In this document: in pieces, positions 37,075-45,376 of the stretch
How the letters are laid out: each line of letters opens with the position of its first letter
Position numbering within the stretch: position 1 is the stretch's first letter
Assembly (NCBI GenBank): GCA_963823525.1
Contig: CAWGLW010000001.1
Span: 248,001-312,000, forward strand
DNA: 64,000 bases
Origin: CAWGLW01 sp963823525
Lineage (GTDB): Bacteria; Pseudomonadota; Gammaproteobacteria; Steroidobacterales; Steroidobacteraceae
Direction: 5' to 3'
Notes under the pieces: generated by a model
The model's input: only the letters and a program-made list of their open reading frames with translations
What the model was told of the DNA's origin: nothing
The model's database searches: none
Position numbers and translations under genes: made by a program

Positions 37075-38937
37075 ATGAAAGATGGAGTATCGCAGCGCAC
37101 GCTCGCCGACTTCTCGATGCACTGGCGGCAGTCGCTGCTGTTTCACCTGCTGATGTACCTGGTCGGGGTGGCGCTGTTCGCGCCGGTCGTCGGCTTCCTG
37201 ACCAACCGACTGGTTTCGTCCTCCGGCCAGAACGTCATCAGCAACTTCGATATCACGGGCTTCGTCCTCTCTCCGGCGGGTGCCGTGTTCGTGCTTGTGA
37301 TTTTCGCGCTGGGGCTGGGCCTGCTGCTGGCGGAATTCGCCGGTCACAGCTGGATCGCGGGCCATGCGATTGCCCGCGAACCGGTCTCCGCGGTGACGAC
37401 GGTCGGGGTAGTCCTGAGCCGGTTGCCGAAGATAATCGCGCTGTCGACCCGCGTTTTCATCCGCCTGCTGCTGTTCGCGCTGCCTTTCGTTGCGGTAGCG
37501 GGCGCGGTCTACCTGCTGACACTTCAGGACCATGACATCAACTACTACCTCGCCGAGGCGCCAGCGGAATGGCGGCGAGCGCGGGTGATCGCAGCCGGCC
37601 TGGGCATCGGGTTCGCCCTGGCCGCCACCTGGCAACTACTGCGCTGGATCTACGCGTTGCCGATACTGCTTTTCGAAAAAGCCTCGCCGCGCGAAGCGCT
37701 GCGGCGAAGCGCCGAACTGACCGACGGGCGCGAACTGCGCATTGCCTGGCCGCTGGTGACCTGGTGGCTGTTCCTGACCGGCTCGGCGATTGCACTGACC
37801 TGGCTCTCGCACGGCGTCTCCGACCGCCTGCTCGACTGGGCGGGCATTGATCTGCACAAGGTGTTGCCGCTGCTTGCCCTCTTCCTGGCCGTCGCAACAA
37901 TCGGTGGCTTCGTGTACAGCGGACTGCAACTGGCCGTGCACCAGTTACTCGTGACTCGCATGTATGCCGAACAGGTCAGCCCGGCCCGCTGGACGATTTC
38001 ACGGGAACTGGAAGAAGAAGCCGCGGCAGCGGCCCCGCTCGTTGGCCCGGTGTGGGTCGGCGTGCTCGCCCTGCTCGCCGTGACGCTGTTCGCCGGTTAC
38101 TTCCTCTCCTCGCGGCTGGACCTGCACGGCGACGTCATGGTGACAGCCCATCGGGGCGCATCCATCGAAGCACCGGAGAACACCATAGCGGCATTGAGAA
38201 GGGCCGTGGAAGCCGGCGCTGACTATGCCGAAATCGACGTCCAGCACACGAAGGACCGAGTGATCGTGTTGCTCCACGATGCCGACCTGATGCGCATGGG
38301 CGGCGACCCGCGGCGTCTGGCAGGCCTGACCCTTGATGAGATGGCCGGTGTCGACGTGGGCCGGAATTTCCATCCCGAATTTGTCGGCGAACACGTTCCG
38401 ACGCTCGAGGAAGTGATCGCGTTCGTGCGCGGCAGGATGAAACTCAACATCGAGCTGAAATACAACGTGCCCGATCCGGGGCTGGCGCCGGCTGTCGTCG
38501 AACTGCTGCGCCGGGAGAATTTTCTCGACCAGGCGGTCATCACGTCACTGGACTACGAAGCGCTGCGACAGGTGAAGTCGATCGAGCCGGACCTGAAGAC
38601 CGGGCACATCGTGACCGCTTCGGTGGGCGACGTCATGAGGAGCGAAGCCGATTTCCTCAGCCTCAACTCGGCCAAGACCGGTGTTGCCATCGTGCGCCGG
38701 GCCCATGCGGCCGGCAAGGAGGTCCATGTCTGGACCGTCAACGACCCGGAGGCGATGCTGCGCATGATCGAGCGTGGTGTCGACAACATCATCACCGACA
38801 AACCCGCAATGCTGGTGGACGTCATGCGGCGGCGAAACGAACTGTCCAGCACCGAGATGCTGGGTCTGCGCCTGCGAATATTGTTCAGCCGCCCACCGGC
38901 CGAGCTGGTGAACGCGGACGCGGTAACGGCGCTTTAA
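37075..38937 (+). CDS. Membrane-fused glycerophosphodiester phosphodiesterase
   Basis: GDPD enzymes hydrolyse glycerophosphodiesters to glycerol-3-phosphate and an alcohol. The 620-residue product has an N-terminal membrane domain (about 20-345, six to eight hydrophobic segments; the glycerophosphodiesterase membrane domain) and a C-terminal TIM-barrel GDPD. Catalytic and metal residues are visible: HRGASIEAPENT (His359, Arg360, Glu368), EIDVQ (Glu386, Asp388) and LLHDADLM (His401). AAGAAGGAAA precedes the start at 37075, 20 bases after the oxidoreductase stop, so the two genes are probably co-transcribed. Confidence 0.94.
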   Translation: MKDGVSQRTLADFSMHWRQSLLFHLLMYLVGVALFAPVVGFLTNRLVSSSGQNVISNFDITGFVLSPAGAVFVLVIFALGLGLLLAEFAGHSWIAGHAIAREPVSAVTTVGVVLSRLPKIIALSTRVFIRLLLFALPFVAVAGAVYLLTLQDHDINYYLAEAPAEWRRARVIAAGLGIGFALAATWQLLRWIYALPILLFEKASPREALRRSAELTDGRELRIAWPLVTWWLFLTGSAIALTWLSHGVSDRLLDWAGIDLHKVLPLLALFLAVATIGGFVYSGLQLAVHQLLVTRMYAEQVSPARWTISRELEEEAAAAAPLVGPVWVGVLALLAVTLFAGYFLSSRLDLHGDVMVTAHRGASIEAPENTIAALRRAVEAGADYAEIDVQHTKDRVIVLLHDADLMRMGGDPRRLAGLTLDEMAGVDVGRNFHPEFVGEHVPTLEEVIAFVRGRMKLNIELKYNVPDPGLAPAVVELLRRENFLDQAVITSLDYEALRQVKSIEPDLKTGHIVTASVGDVMRSEADFLSLNSAKTGVAIVRRAHAAGKEVHVWTVNDPEAMLRMIERGVDNIITDKPAMLVDVMRRRNELSSTEMLGLRLRILFSRPPAELVNADAVTAL

Positions 38938-39009
38938 CTCGCCCTCGACAGAACCCGGCAACCCCTCCCATGGCACGGCAGGCCCGGGCGTGGGCGGGCC
39001 GGCCGGCGA

Positions 39010-39654
39010 CTAGAACATGAGCGAAAAGCCGAGCGTTGCCTCTCCCTGGAAGAAGGTGCTGCCGCTGGACCTCACCAGGCAACCACCCTGCCCGCCGCCG
39101 CTGTAACACAGGAACTCGGAGTCTGACCCGATAAAGGTCAGGTAACCACGCAGGCCCAGTGTCGCCGCGAAATTGTCGCTGATCGGGAACCGCAGCCCGG
39201 TGCCAAGGCTGATCGAGAACTTGGTCTCCGAGTCGTATGCCCCGGAAGGGTCCAGCAGCGTCACGCCCAGCGTGCCGGACAGGTAGGGCACGAACCAACT
39301 CTCCTGTGGATACAACACGGTGCCACCGATCTGCAGATACTGTGTGGTCACGTCCACGGACCGGAGATCGGAATCCGATGAATCGAGCTTCGTAGCCTGA
39401 CGGCTGTAAAGCAACTCATAAAAAGAATTCGGATCGCGGTACAGACCAAGATCAATACCCCAGGACATGTCATCGTCGAGATCTGCCGAGCGATCCTTGT
39501 CCAGGGTTTCGTCATAGAAATCGAACCCGCCGCCCATGCGGTAACCGACCATCGGCGTGATCTCGAAACGCGGCGAATCGGCCTTTGCGGTCCCGGTCGT
39601 GGCACCGAATGCCACCGCGGAGACCAGGCCGAAAACCATTAGTCGCTTAAACAT
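39010..39654 (-). CDS. Outer-membrane beta-barrel protein
   Basis: The 214-residue product has a signal peptide (MVFGLVSAVAFGATTGTAKA) and alternating hydrophobic/polar strands, beginning RFEITPMVGYRMGGGFDFY and ending with aromatic FSLMF, the C-terminal Phe expected for BAM-folded barrels. It is the size of an eight-stranded OmpW/OmpA-like barrel. Start chosen at 39654 because the signal peptide begins there. Specific function unknown. Divergent from the DUF4404 gene. Confidence 0.85.
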   Translation of the reverse strand: MFKRLMVFGLVSAVAFGATTGTAKADSPRFEITPMVGYRMGGGFDFYDETLDKDRSADLDDDMSWGIDLGLYRDPNSFYELLYSRQATKLDSSDSDLRSVDVTTQYLQIGGTVLYPQESWFVPYLSGTLGVTLLDPSGAYDSETKFSISLGTGLRFPISDNFAATLGLRGYLTFIGSDSEFLCYSGGGQGGCLVRSSGSTFFQGEATLGFSLMF

Positions 39655-39782
39655 TGTGCGTCTCCGCGGATTGCTTGCCTGTGGGTCGAGGCGGGAGATT
39701 TTACAGACTTTCACTTCACGCGCCTTCCGCCCGGCGCGACTGCTAAACTGGGCACGTAACGGCTGTATTGCGGATCCCCACC

Positions 39783-40049
39783 ATGACCGACCTGCGACAG
39801 AAACTGCTGACCCTGCAAGAGGAACTCAGCCAGGCGCATCAGCTCGATCCCAACGATCGGGCCATGCTCGAGACCGTAATGGACGATATGCAGCACCTCC
39901 TGCACCGATCGTCGACCGAGGCAATCAAACCTCCCGAAGAGCACGGCGACGCACTCGAGGGAGCGGCCGTAAAGCTCGAGGCCGGTCACCCGGGCGTTGC
40001 TTCGGCGATCCGGGCTGTACTGGACGCCCTGGGTAAGGCAGGGATTTAA
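39783..40049 (+). CDS. DUF4404 small protein
   Basis: The 88-residue product starts MTDLRQKLLTLQEELSQAH and contains DALEGAAVKLEAGHPGVA and ALGKAGI, features of the DUF4404 family of small helical cytoplasmic proteins. Function is not known. The ATG at 39783 is preferred over an in-frame ATG 15 bases upstream because the family begins with this sequence. A weak hairpin (40084-40090 with 40101-40107) follows without a T run. Confidence 0.82.
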   Translation: MTDLRQKLLTLQEELSQAHQLDPNDRAMLETVMDDMQHLLHRSSTEAIKPPEEHGDALEGAAVKLEAGHPGVASAIRAVLDALGKAGI

Positions 40050-40173
40050 CAAAGCGCGCCAAGTAACTGATAAGTCAATGCAGTTGCCTGACAGATCCGG
40101 CAGGCAATGCACTTCTCTGATAGGTTCTGCTCACGCCTCGCTCCACTGACAAACGCCTGGAACTCAATCACAC

Positions 40174-40473
40174 ATGCAGCAACCAGCCGACCATTTTGAC
40201 GAGGCCTTTGGCAAGGCCGTCGACCTCGGAAACGAGATCGCCGATGCGGATGAGAAGGCCGACCTGTGGGATATCGCTGACGGCCTGCTCGCCGGCGCGG
40301 TCCAGTTCTGGCTGTATGCGCGCCAACCCTGCGGTGATCCGCGATGCGAAGAATGCCTGCCGATCAGCACGGCCGAGGGCAGGCTCGAGGAGCTGCGACA
40401 GCTCGTGGCACAATTCTCGGAAGAGAGCCAGTACTACCATTCGCCCACCGACTCAAACGTCGGACGGGCCTGA
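40174..40473 (+). CDS. Conserved small acidic protein with two paired cysteines
   Basis: The 99-residue product has an acidic helical N-terminus (DEAFGKAVDLGNEIADADEKADLW), a central AVQFWLYARQPCGDPRCEEC with four closely spaced Cys, and a helical C-terminus. The spacing C-x4-C-x2-C suggests a metal site or redox pair, not proven. It looks like a conserved gammaproteobacterial hypothetical protein, but I cannot assign a function. Spacing to DUF4404 is about 124 bases. Confidence 0.7.
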   Translation: MQQPADHFDEAFGKAVDLGNEIADADEKADLWDIADGLLAGAVQFWLYARQPCGDPRCEECLPISTAEGRLEELRQLVAQFSEESQYYHSPTDSNVGRA

Positions 40474-40615
40474 TCGAGACGCGGCCGAGAGGCGCGGAGG
40501 ACCGCCCTGGAAGGATTCACGGCGGCTGTTTTCAGGCAAATTCGCCCGAAACGCGTGGTGAAGAACGGGGATCGCTGGACAAGAATAAAGTCTGATCAGC
40601 CAGGGAGGGCCGGTC

Positions 40616-41131
40616 ATGACCACCCGCCGCTCACTTACCGTTCAACCGACACGTCTGCTGGCCCTGGGCACGGTTTGCCTGTTATCAGCATGCGCGCACG
40701 CAGAAGCCACGCCCGGCCGCACAACCACCCCGTTTGGCGGGGGCCGGGCCGTCACGCTGGAACCGGTGCCGCCGACAGCAAGACGGACCGGCCACCGACT
40801 GATCTTTGTCTGCCGCGACCGGGACCCGGTGGTCTTTTCTGACCGCCCCTGCGAGCAGCAGCCGGGCCTGCGGACCGATGGACAAAGCCGCGGCCCGGGA
40901 CGTCCGGCATCAACCGTGCCCGGCCTTTCAATGGCTGGCACGATGACGCCCGCGAAGTCGATCGGCGGTCCACCTGAGGACCGCGGCAATAGCGCCCGCT
41001 GCCGCAGGATTCAGTCCCGGCTGGAACAGCTCGACGAAAAGATGCGCCGTGGGTACCCGACGTCTGACTCGGCGCAGCTTTGGGGCCGACACCGACGGCT
41101 CAGCCGGCAGTGGCGGACGGACGGCTGCTGA
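40616..41131 (+). CDS. Putative lipoprotein with DUF4124-like segment
   Basis: The 171-residue product has a signal with a lipobox (VCLLSAC, about residues 20-26) and a segment FVCRDRDPVVFSDRPC that resembles the start of DUF4124 (a Cys-flanked strand pair). The rest is Arg/Gly/Pro-rich and ends with a helical, basic CRRIQSRLEQLDEKM. The frame is complete, with CAGGGAGGGCC upstream as ribosome-binding site. Family assignment is weak. Confidence 0.6.
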   Translation: MTTRRSLTVQPTRLLALGTVCLLSACAHAEATPGRTTTPFGGGRAVTLEPVPPTARRTGHRLIFVCRDRDPVVFSDRPCEQQPGLRTDGQSRGPGRPASTVPGLSMAGTMTPAKSIGGPPEDRGNSARCRRIQSRLEQLDEKMRRGYPTSDSAQLWGRHRRLSRQWRTDGC

Positions 41132-41206
41132 CCCGTCACGGAGCCTGCCTCCGGAGCGCGCCAGATGATTGGTTTCTTGATATAGCATTCACCTTGCTCC
41201 GACAAC

Positions 41207-41656
41207 ATGAGAAGGCGAATGCGTCCTGCCGTCCTGATTGCCTTGCTGGCTACCGGTCTTACCGGATGCGCCACCCGGGAGAATACTGCTGCGATGTCCA
41301 CCGACAGAACCTTTGACCTGGCTTCTTACACCGGTACAACCTGGGTCGCCGAAGACATCAATGCCCAGGGAGTCATCGACAACCTGCAGTCAAGCCTGCA
41401 CATCGTCAGCGCCGACCAGGTCGATGGTTTTGCCGGCTGCAACTCATTCAGCGGCAAGGCCGACCTTTCGGCCGGGAAGGTCCGCCTTGGGCCCCTGGCG
41501 AGTACCCGGAAGATGTGCCCGCCCGCGATCATGAACCAGGAAGGGAAGTTCCTCATGGCGCTGGACAAATCAAGATCGGCGCGCATCGAGAACGGTCTGC
41601 TCTACCTGCTGGACGAAAGCGGCCAGACCATCCTGAGGTTCTGGGAAAGAAAATAG
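41207..41656 (+). CDS. META/HslJ-domain lipoprotein
   Basis: The product of about 149 residues has a lipoprotein signal (LLATGLTGC, Cys21) and a META domain: TTWVAEDINAQGVID, then the hallmark FAGCNSFSGKADLSAGKVRL, ASTRKMCPPAI and LYLLDESGQTILRF. HslJ-like proteins are envelope stress-related and linked to heat shock and novobiocin sensitivity in E. coli. The ATG at 41219 is an alternative start four codons later. Convergent with the M49 peptidase, with a perfect 9-bp inverted repeat (41671-41679 with 41692-41700) in between. Confidence 0.9.
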   Translation: MRRRMRPAVLIALLATGLTGCATRENTAAMSTDRTFDLASYTGTTWVAEDINAQGVIDNLQSSLHIVSADQVDGFAGCNSFSGKADLSAGKVRLGPLASTRKMCPPAIMNQEGKFLMALDKSRSARIENGLLYLLDESGQTILRFWERK

Positions 41657-41715
41657 CAGGCGCTCCATATCAGGGGGCGAGCCGGAGCGGCCGCCCCCTG
41701 GCCCGGCCAACGCGG

Positions 41716-43353
41716 TTACTTGAGCCCGAGCACCGACTTGCCCTGTTCGAAGACGACATCGACCGGGACGTTCTTCTCTCCCAGCCGGTCGAGATCGGCC
41801 TGCAGTTCGGGACGCACAACACCGAGCTTGTCGACCAGGTCCTGGGCACCGGCGTAATCGCCATCGCCCTGCAGCGTCAGGATCACGCGCGACAGCTCAT
41901 CCACCGCGCCCCGCATCGCCTTCATGTCGACCCGGTAAAGCCCGCTGTCATTGCGACTGAAAGCGCCACGATCGGCAAAGAAATTGAAGCGGACCATGTT
42001 CGCCTGCCCGTGGGCCGACGCCGCACCGAAGCGGATCGATCGAAAAATCCCGGCGAGAAAGGTGACGTAGGAGTCCTCGAGCGAGCCCTCGAGCTCGCCG
42101 TTCTCGATGAGCCGCGTCACCATGTACAGGCCCAGAACGTCCGCTTTGCCTTCCTCCAGTCCGGAGCCCATTTCTTTCAGCGCGTCGCGAACCGTGCCGC
42201 GGTCGTTGATCGTGTTCTTGATACCGAGGCCGTGCGCGACCTCGTGAAACATCGTGTTGGCGAAGAACGCATCGAAGGTTACGTGCTTGCGCTGATCCGG
42301 AACGATCAGTTCAGCCGCGATCGGCAGCATGATCTTGTCGAACTTCGCCTGCATCGCGTTCTTCAGCTGCAGGCGACGCGTGCCCTTTGCGAGCTGTACC
42401 TGCTCGTCATTCGGCAGATTGATCGCAATGGTCTTCGATCCCGCGTTGCAGTCACCCGCGTAATAAATGACATCGTAGGCATTGAGGTCGGAGTCCGTCC
42501 CGGGTGTCTCCGACTTGTAAGCCTCCTTGACGGGCAATCCACGCTGCAGAGCCGGCAGCAGTGTCGCGTAGCGAGCGAGCCGCTTGCTCCACTCCATGTC
42601 CTTGACGAGCACGTAGGCTTCAAACGCTGCTTTGTAGCCAAACAGTTTGTCTTCATAGGTTTCGATCGGCCCGATGACGAGGTCGAGGCTGTTGTCCTTC
42701 ATATCCAGCCAGGCCATGTCGCTGGCACGATAATCATCGCTGCGCAAAGCGTTCGCCCGTTTCTCGAGGTAATTGCGCAGTCCGGCTTCCCGGGTGAGCC
42801 TGGCCGCCTGCTCCAGCAGATCGGCCGCACGATTGATTTCGCTCTGCCAGGCGACGCTGTAAGGAACCACCGTCAGCGCACCTCTGGCGTCGCGCCGCAG
42901 CACCGTGTACTCGCTGCGCTTGCCTTCCAGCGGTGCGCTTTCAAATTCCTCGCGTGTCATGTCGGGCGGGTAAAATCCGGCGCCCGGTGGCTTGGCGCCA
43001 ACCCCCGGAACAAACGGTGCGTTACCGGCCAGGCGATCCCAGGGACCGTAGTTGATCTCGGCGAATCGCCGCTGTCCCCGATCCTTGAGTCCGTCGAGCA
43101 GGGCGGTGCGATCACCGTAGGCCTGCTGCCAGAACAGCCCGTCCATGATTTCGGCCGCTTCGATAAACAGGCCGATCATGCGCAGTTCGTTCTCGGAGCG
43201 ACCGCTGAGATCCGTGGTCAGCCTGAAAGGCGCGTAGATCTCGGGGCGTGCCGGCACCTGCCCGGTGACCGTCTCGGCCGCCGGAACGGCCATGGGCCAG
43301 CTGGCCAGCACAACGACGACCGCAGCGCAGAACAGCGCCTGAAACTTGTTCAT
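41716..43353 (-). CDS. Exported zinc peptidase related to dipeptidyl peptidase III (M49)
   Basis: The 545-residue protein has a signal peptide (AAVVVVLASWPMAVPAA) and a catalytic HEVAHG (His370, Glu371, His374). EEGKAD at 400-405 matches the EExxAD third-ligand motif of M49 peptidases. M49 enzymes usually carry HELLGH (HExxxH); here the site reads HExxH, as in other gluzincins, though the rest (GIGNTINDRGTVRDALKE-like segment, EEGKADVLGLYM) is M49-like. Predicted periplasmic peptidase; substrate unknown. The next upstream gene on this strand encodes a small zinc-finger protein. Confidence 0.85.
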   Translation of the reverse strand: MNKFQALFCAAVVVVLASWPMAVPAAETVTGQVPARPEIYAPFRLTTDLSGRSENELRMIGLFIEAAEIMDGLFWQQAYGDRTALLDGLKDRGQRRFAEINYGPWDRLAGNAPFVPGVGAKPPGAGFYPPDMTREEFESAPLEGKRSEYTVLRRDARGALTVVPYSVAWQSEINRAADLLEQAARLTREAGLRNYLEKRANALRSDDYRASDMAWLDMKDNSLDLVIGPIETYEDKLFGYKAAFEAYVLVKDMEWSKRLARYATLLPALQRGLPVKEAYKSETPGTDSDLNAYDVIYYAGDCNAGSKTIAINLPNDEQVQLAKGTRRLQLKNAMQAKFDKIMLPIAAELIVPDQRKHVTFDAFFANTMFHEVAHGLGIKNTINDRGTVRDALKEMGSGLEEGKADVLGLYMVTRLIENGELEGSLEDSYVTFLAGIFRSIRFGAASAHGQANMVRFNFFADRGAFSRNDSGLYRVDMKAMRGAVDELSRVILTLQGDGDYAGAQDLVDKLGVVRPELQADLDRLGEKNVPVDVVFEQGKSVLGLK

Positions 43354-43375
43354 TCTCGATTCCTCATTCGGGGCC

Positions 43376-43678
43376 TCAACTCTTGCCGAACAGCGCTTTT
43401 AACTCCGCGGCGGCACGGCTCGCCGCCGTTTCGCTTTCGGGCTGATAGGCCTGCGCGCTGGGCCGAAAATAGTCACAGAAATTGGCACGGATCTTGTCCC
43501 TGACTTCCTCGGCCACGGTTTCCCGGCAATGCTTTGCAACGCTCGTGTCGTAGAACACGCACATCCTGCAGACATGCAGCTCAGCGCGGCAGGCCCTGCA
43601 TTCCTCCAGACGCCGCAACGGCAGTGTGACCTCCGCCAGCGGGTCGCCGCATTTCCAGCATCGAAGACCGTGTTCCAT
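43376..43678 (-). CDS. Small Cys-rich zinc-finger-like protein
   Basis: The 100-residue product begins MEHGLRCWKCGDPLAEVTL and contains a second Cys group, CRACRAELHVCRMCVFYD, plus an isolated Cys in HCRETV and NFCDYFRP. The two C-x2-C knuckles suggest zinc binding. The C-terminus is Ala-rich and acidic. The ATG at 43678 is chosen because the conserved part begins there; the frame extends 27 codons upstream without family-like sequence. It is 22 bases upstream of the M49-like peptidase on the same strand and divergent from def. Confidence 0.75.
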   Translation of the reverse strand: MEHGLRCWKCGDPLAEVTLPLRRLEECRACRAELHVCRMCVFYDTSVAKHCRETVAEEVRDKIRANFCDYFRPSAQAYQPESETAASRAAAELKALFGKS

Positions 43679-43844
43679 GAGCAAGGGTCTTTGTCTGTGT
43701 TTCGGGTTTGCATCGCCGCCACCCGCCTGCCCTGGACACCCGGGCCCGCGCAGCCGCACCGGATCCTGGCCGAGACGAGTGACAGGCTTGTCAAGCGGTC
43801 GCCAATCGATACCCTAGTATACCGTCATAGCCAGGCGCCAACCG

Positions 43845-44369
43845 ATGGCCGTAAGAGCCGTTTTGAAGATGGGCCACCCGATCCTCAGGCAGGTCGCCGC
43901 GCCGGTTGAGCGCTTTGGCGGAGCCGAACTGCTCGCGCTGGTCGAGGACCTTGATGACACGATGCGCGCCCTGAACGGCGCCGGACTTGCCGCACCGCAG
44001 ATCGGGATCAGCCGGCGGGTCGTCGTCTTCGAGGTCAGCAGCAACCCGCGATACCCGGACGTCGAGCCGGTGCCTTACACGGTACTGATCAACCCCGTGC
44101 TCGAACCGCTCGATTCGGCGATGGCTGAAGACTGGGAGGGTTGCCTGTCAGTCCCAGGGCTTCGCGGCCGGGTTCCCCGCTACACGAAGCTGCGCTACCG
44201 GGGCCGCGACCCGCAGGGAGGCCTGATCGACCGCGTCGTCAGTGGATTCCACGCGCGCGTGGTCCAGCACGAAGTCGATCATCTCGACGGTGTCCTTTAC
44301 CCCATGCGCATGACCGACCTCGCCAGCCTGAGCTTCGAGGATACGCTGTCCCCTGACGCCGTCAGCTGA
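43845..44369 (+). CDS. def: Peptide deformylase
   Basis: Deformylase removes the formyl group from nascent proteins using a metal site. The 174-residue protein has all three motifs: GAGLAAPQIG (residues 45-54), EGCLSVPG with the Cys100 ligand, and QHEVDHLDG with His142, Glu143 and His146. The gene is not next to fmt, as the usual def is, so it may be a second copy. It ends in an eight-base convergent overlap with the DUF2934 gene. Confidence 0.96.
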   Translation: MAVRAVLKMGHPILRQVAAPVERFGGAELLALVEDLDDTMRALNGAGLAAPQIGISRRVVVFEVSSNPRYPDVEPVPYTVLINPVLEPLDSAMAEDWEGCLSVPGLRGRVPRYTKLRYRGRDPQGGLIDRVVSGFHARVVQHEVDHLDGVLYPMRMTDLASLSFEDTLSPDAVS

Positions 44370-44754
44370 CCGGGCGCTTGCGCGGCCTGCTCGCGGGCTT
44401 CTTCCGGACAGGGATGGCGGCCAGTTGCGCGTCCACTTCGGCCTCTGCCGCGAGCCAGTCTTCGGCTTCGTGGCCGGCTTCGAAGCCGCGCCGCTCGGCG
44501 CGGAAATACGCAGCCATTTCCACCATCTGGCGGCGGTCAAGAGCGGTCAGCGTGGTTGGTGAGGCGGCCGTCGCTCGCGCACGGGTCTTGCCCCTGGCTT
44601 TGGCTTTGCTCGTGCTCCCGGCCGTGTCCGTGGCCCGGGTCTTCGCCCGGCTGACGGCTTTCGCCGGCGTCTGTCGCCTGGCGGGCTTGCCACCCGGCTC
44701 GGCGGCCCTGGCCGGATCTGTGCCGGGTCTCTTCGCGGTCTTGCGGTCCTCCAT
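44362..44754 (-). CDS. DUF2934 protein with long basic tail
   Basis: The 130-residue product has an N-terminal Lys/Arg/Ala/Thr/Pro-rich region (about 1-65, histone H1-like) followed by a short DUF2934 helix pair: RQMVEMAAYFRAERRGFEAG then HEAEDWLAAEAEVDAQL. It ends with another basic run (RKKPASRPRKRPVS). DUF2934 proteins are small and uncharacterised; the basic region suggests nucleic-acid contact, which is inference. Converges with def. Confidence 0.75.
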   Translation of the reverse strand: MEDRKTAKRPGTDPARAAEPGGKPARRQTPAKAVSRAKTRATDTAGSTSKAKARGKTRARATAASPTTLTALDRRQMVEMAAYFRAERRGFEAGHEAEDWLAAEAEVDAQLAAIPVRKKPASRPRKRPVS

Positions 44755-44904
44755 GGGGATTTCTCTACCTCTGCGGTGTGGTCAATGGCCGCGCCTGCCT
44801 GCGAGCGGACCTGGGTTCATTGTGCTCCCCCATTATGACAGTCTGGATACGGCGCAGCCGGCCCGTTGCGGGACGCCTGGGCAATTTGCGCAAGTCCCTT
44901 ATTG

Positions 44905-44918
44905 GTTTGTGCACAAAC
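44905..44918. promoter_or_regulatory. 14-bp palindrome upstream of the DksA-like gene
   Basis: GTTTGTGCACAAAC is identical to its reverse complement and lies about 39 bases before the start codon of the DksA-like gene. A second small palindrome, TTGCGCAA, lies about 12 bases to its left (44886-44893). The location and symmetry suit a dimeric repressor or activator site. Confidence 0.4.
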
Positions 44919-44956
44919 TGCACTGATGCTTGCCCCTGGGCATCAGGAGCAAGCGC

Positions 44957-45355
44957 ATGAGCAACGACCTCGATTCCTCGCAGATCAGTCAGTTACGCAA
45001 TGCGATGAAGGTGCGCGCGCGTCAATTGCGCGAAGAAATTCACCAGACCCTGCTGAAGACGGATTCCGAACAGTACCTGCAGATCGCCGACCAGGTGCAC
45101 GATCTGGAAGACGAGTCATTCGCCGACCTGATGGTAGACGTCAACCTGGCGGAGATTGATCGCGACCTCGAGGAGCTGCGCGCCATCGAGGCATCGATCA
45201 TGCGCATTGCCGATGGCGGCTATGGCCGCTGCGAGCGGTGCGGACAGACAATTGATCTGGATCGACTGAAGGCGACACCGTTTGCGACCCGTTGCTTCGA
45301 CTGTCAGAGCGTCTACGAGCGAACCCACTTTCAGAAGCACGGACACACGCTGTGA
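44957..45355 (+). CDS. TraR/DksA-family zinc-finger protein
   Basis: The 132-residue product has a helical N-terminal coiled coil (ARQLREEIHQTLLKTDSEQY, then IADQVHDLEDESFADLMVDV) and a C4 zinc finger with Cys92, Cys95, Cys113 and Cys116 (GRCERCG, RCFDCQ). This matches the DksA/TraR family, which act in the secondary channel of RNA polymerase to alter initiation. The canonical coiled-coil tip DxxDxA of DksA is not evident (the tip region here reads ADLMVDVN), so polymerase regulation is not certain. ATG at 44957 is preferred, with CAGGAGCAAGCGC upstream. Confidence 0.9.
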   Translation: MSNDLDSSQISQLRNAMKVRARQLREEIHQTLLKTDSEQYLQIADQVHDLEDESFADLMVDVNLAEIDRDLEELRAIEASIMRIADGGYGRCERCGQTIDLDRLKATPFATRCFDCQSVYERTHFQKHGHTL

Positions 45356-45376
45356 AGTCCGCGCGGGACGGTTCAC

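Noticed and set aside
41515..43503. A 662-codon open frame antisense to the M49-like peptidase
   Set aside because: The opposite strand has a signal peptide and catalytic motifs; this frame has none and begins inside the META gene.
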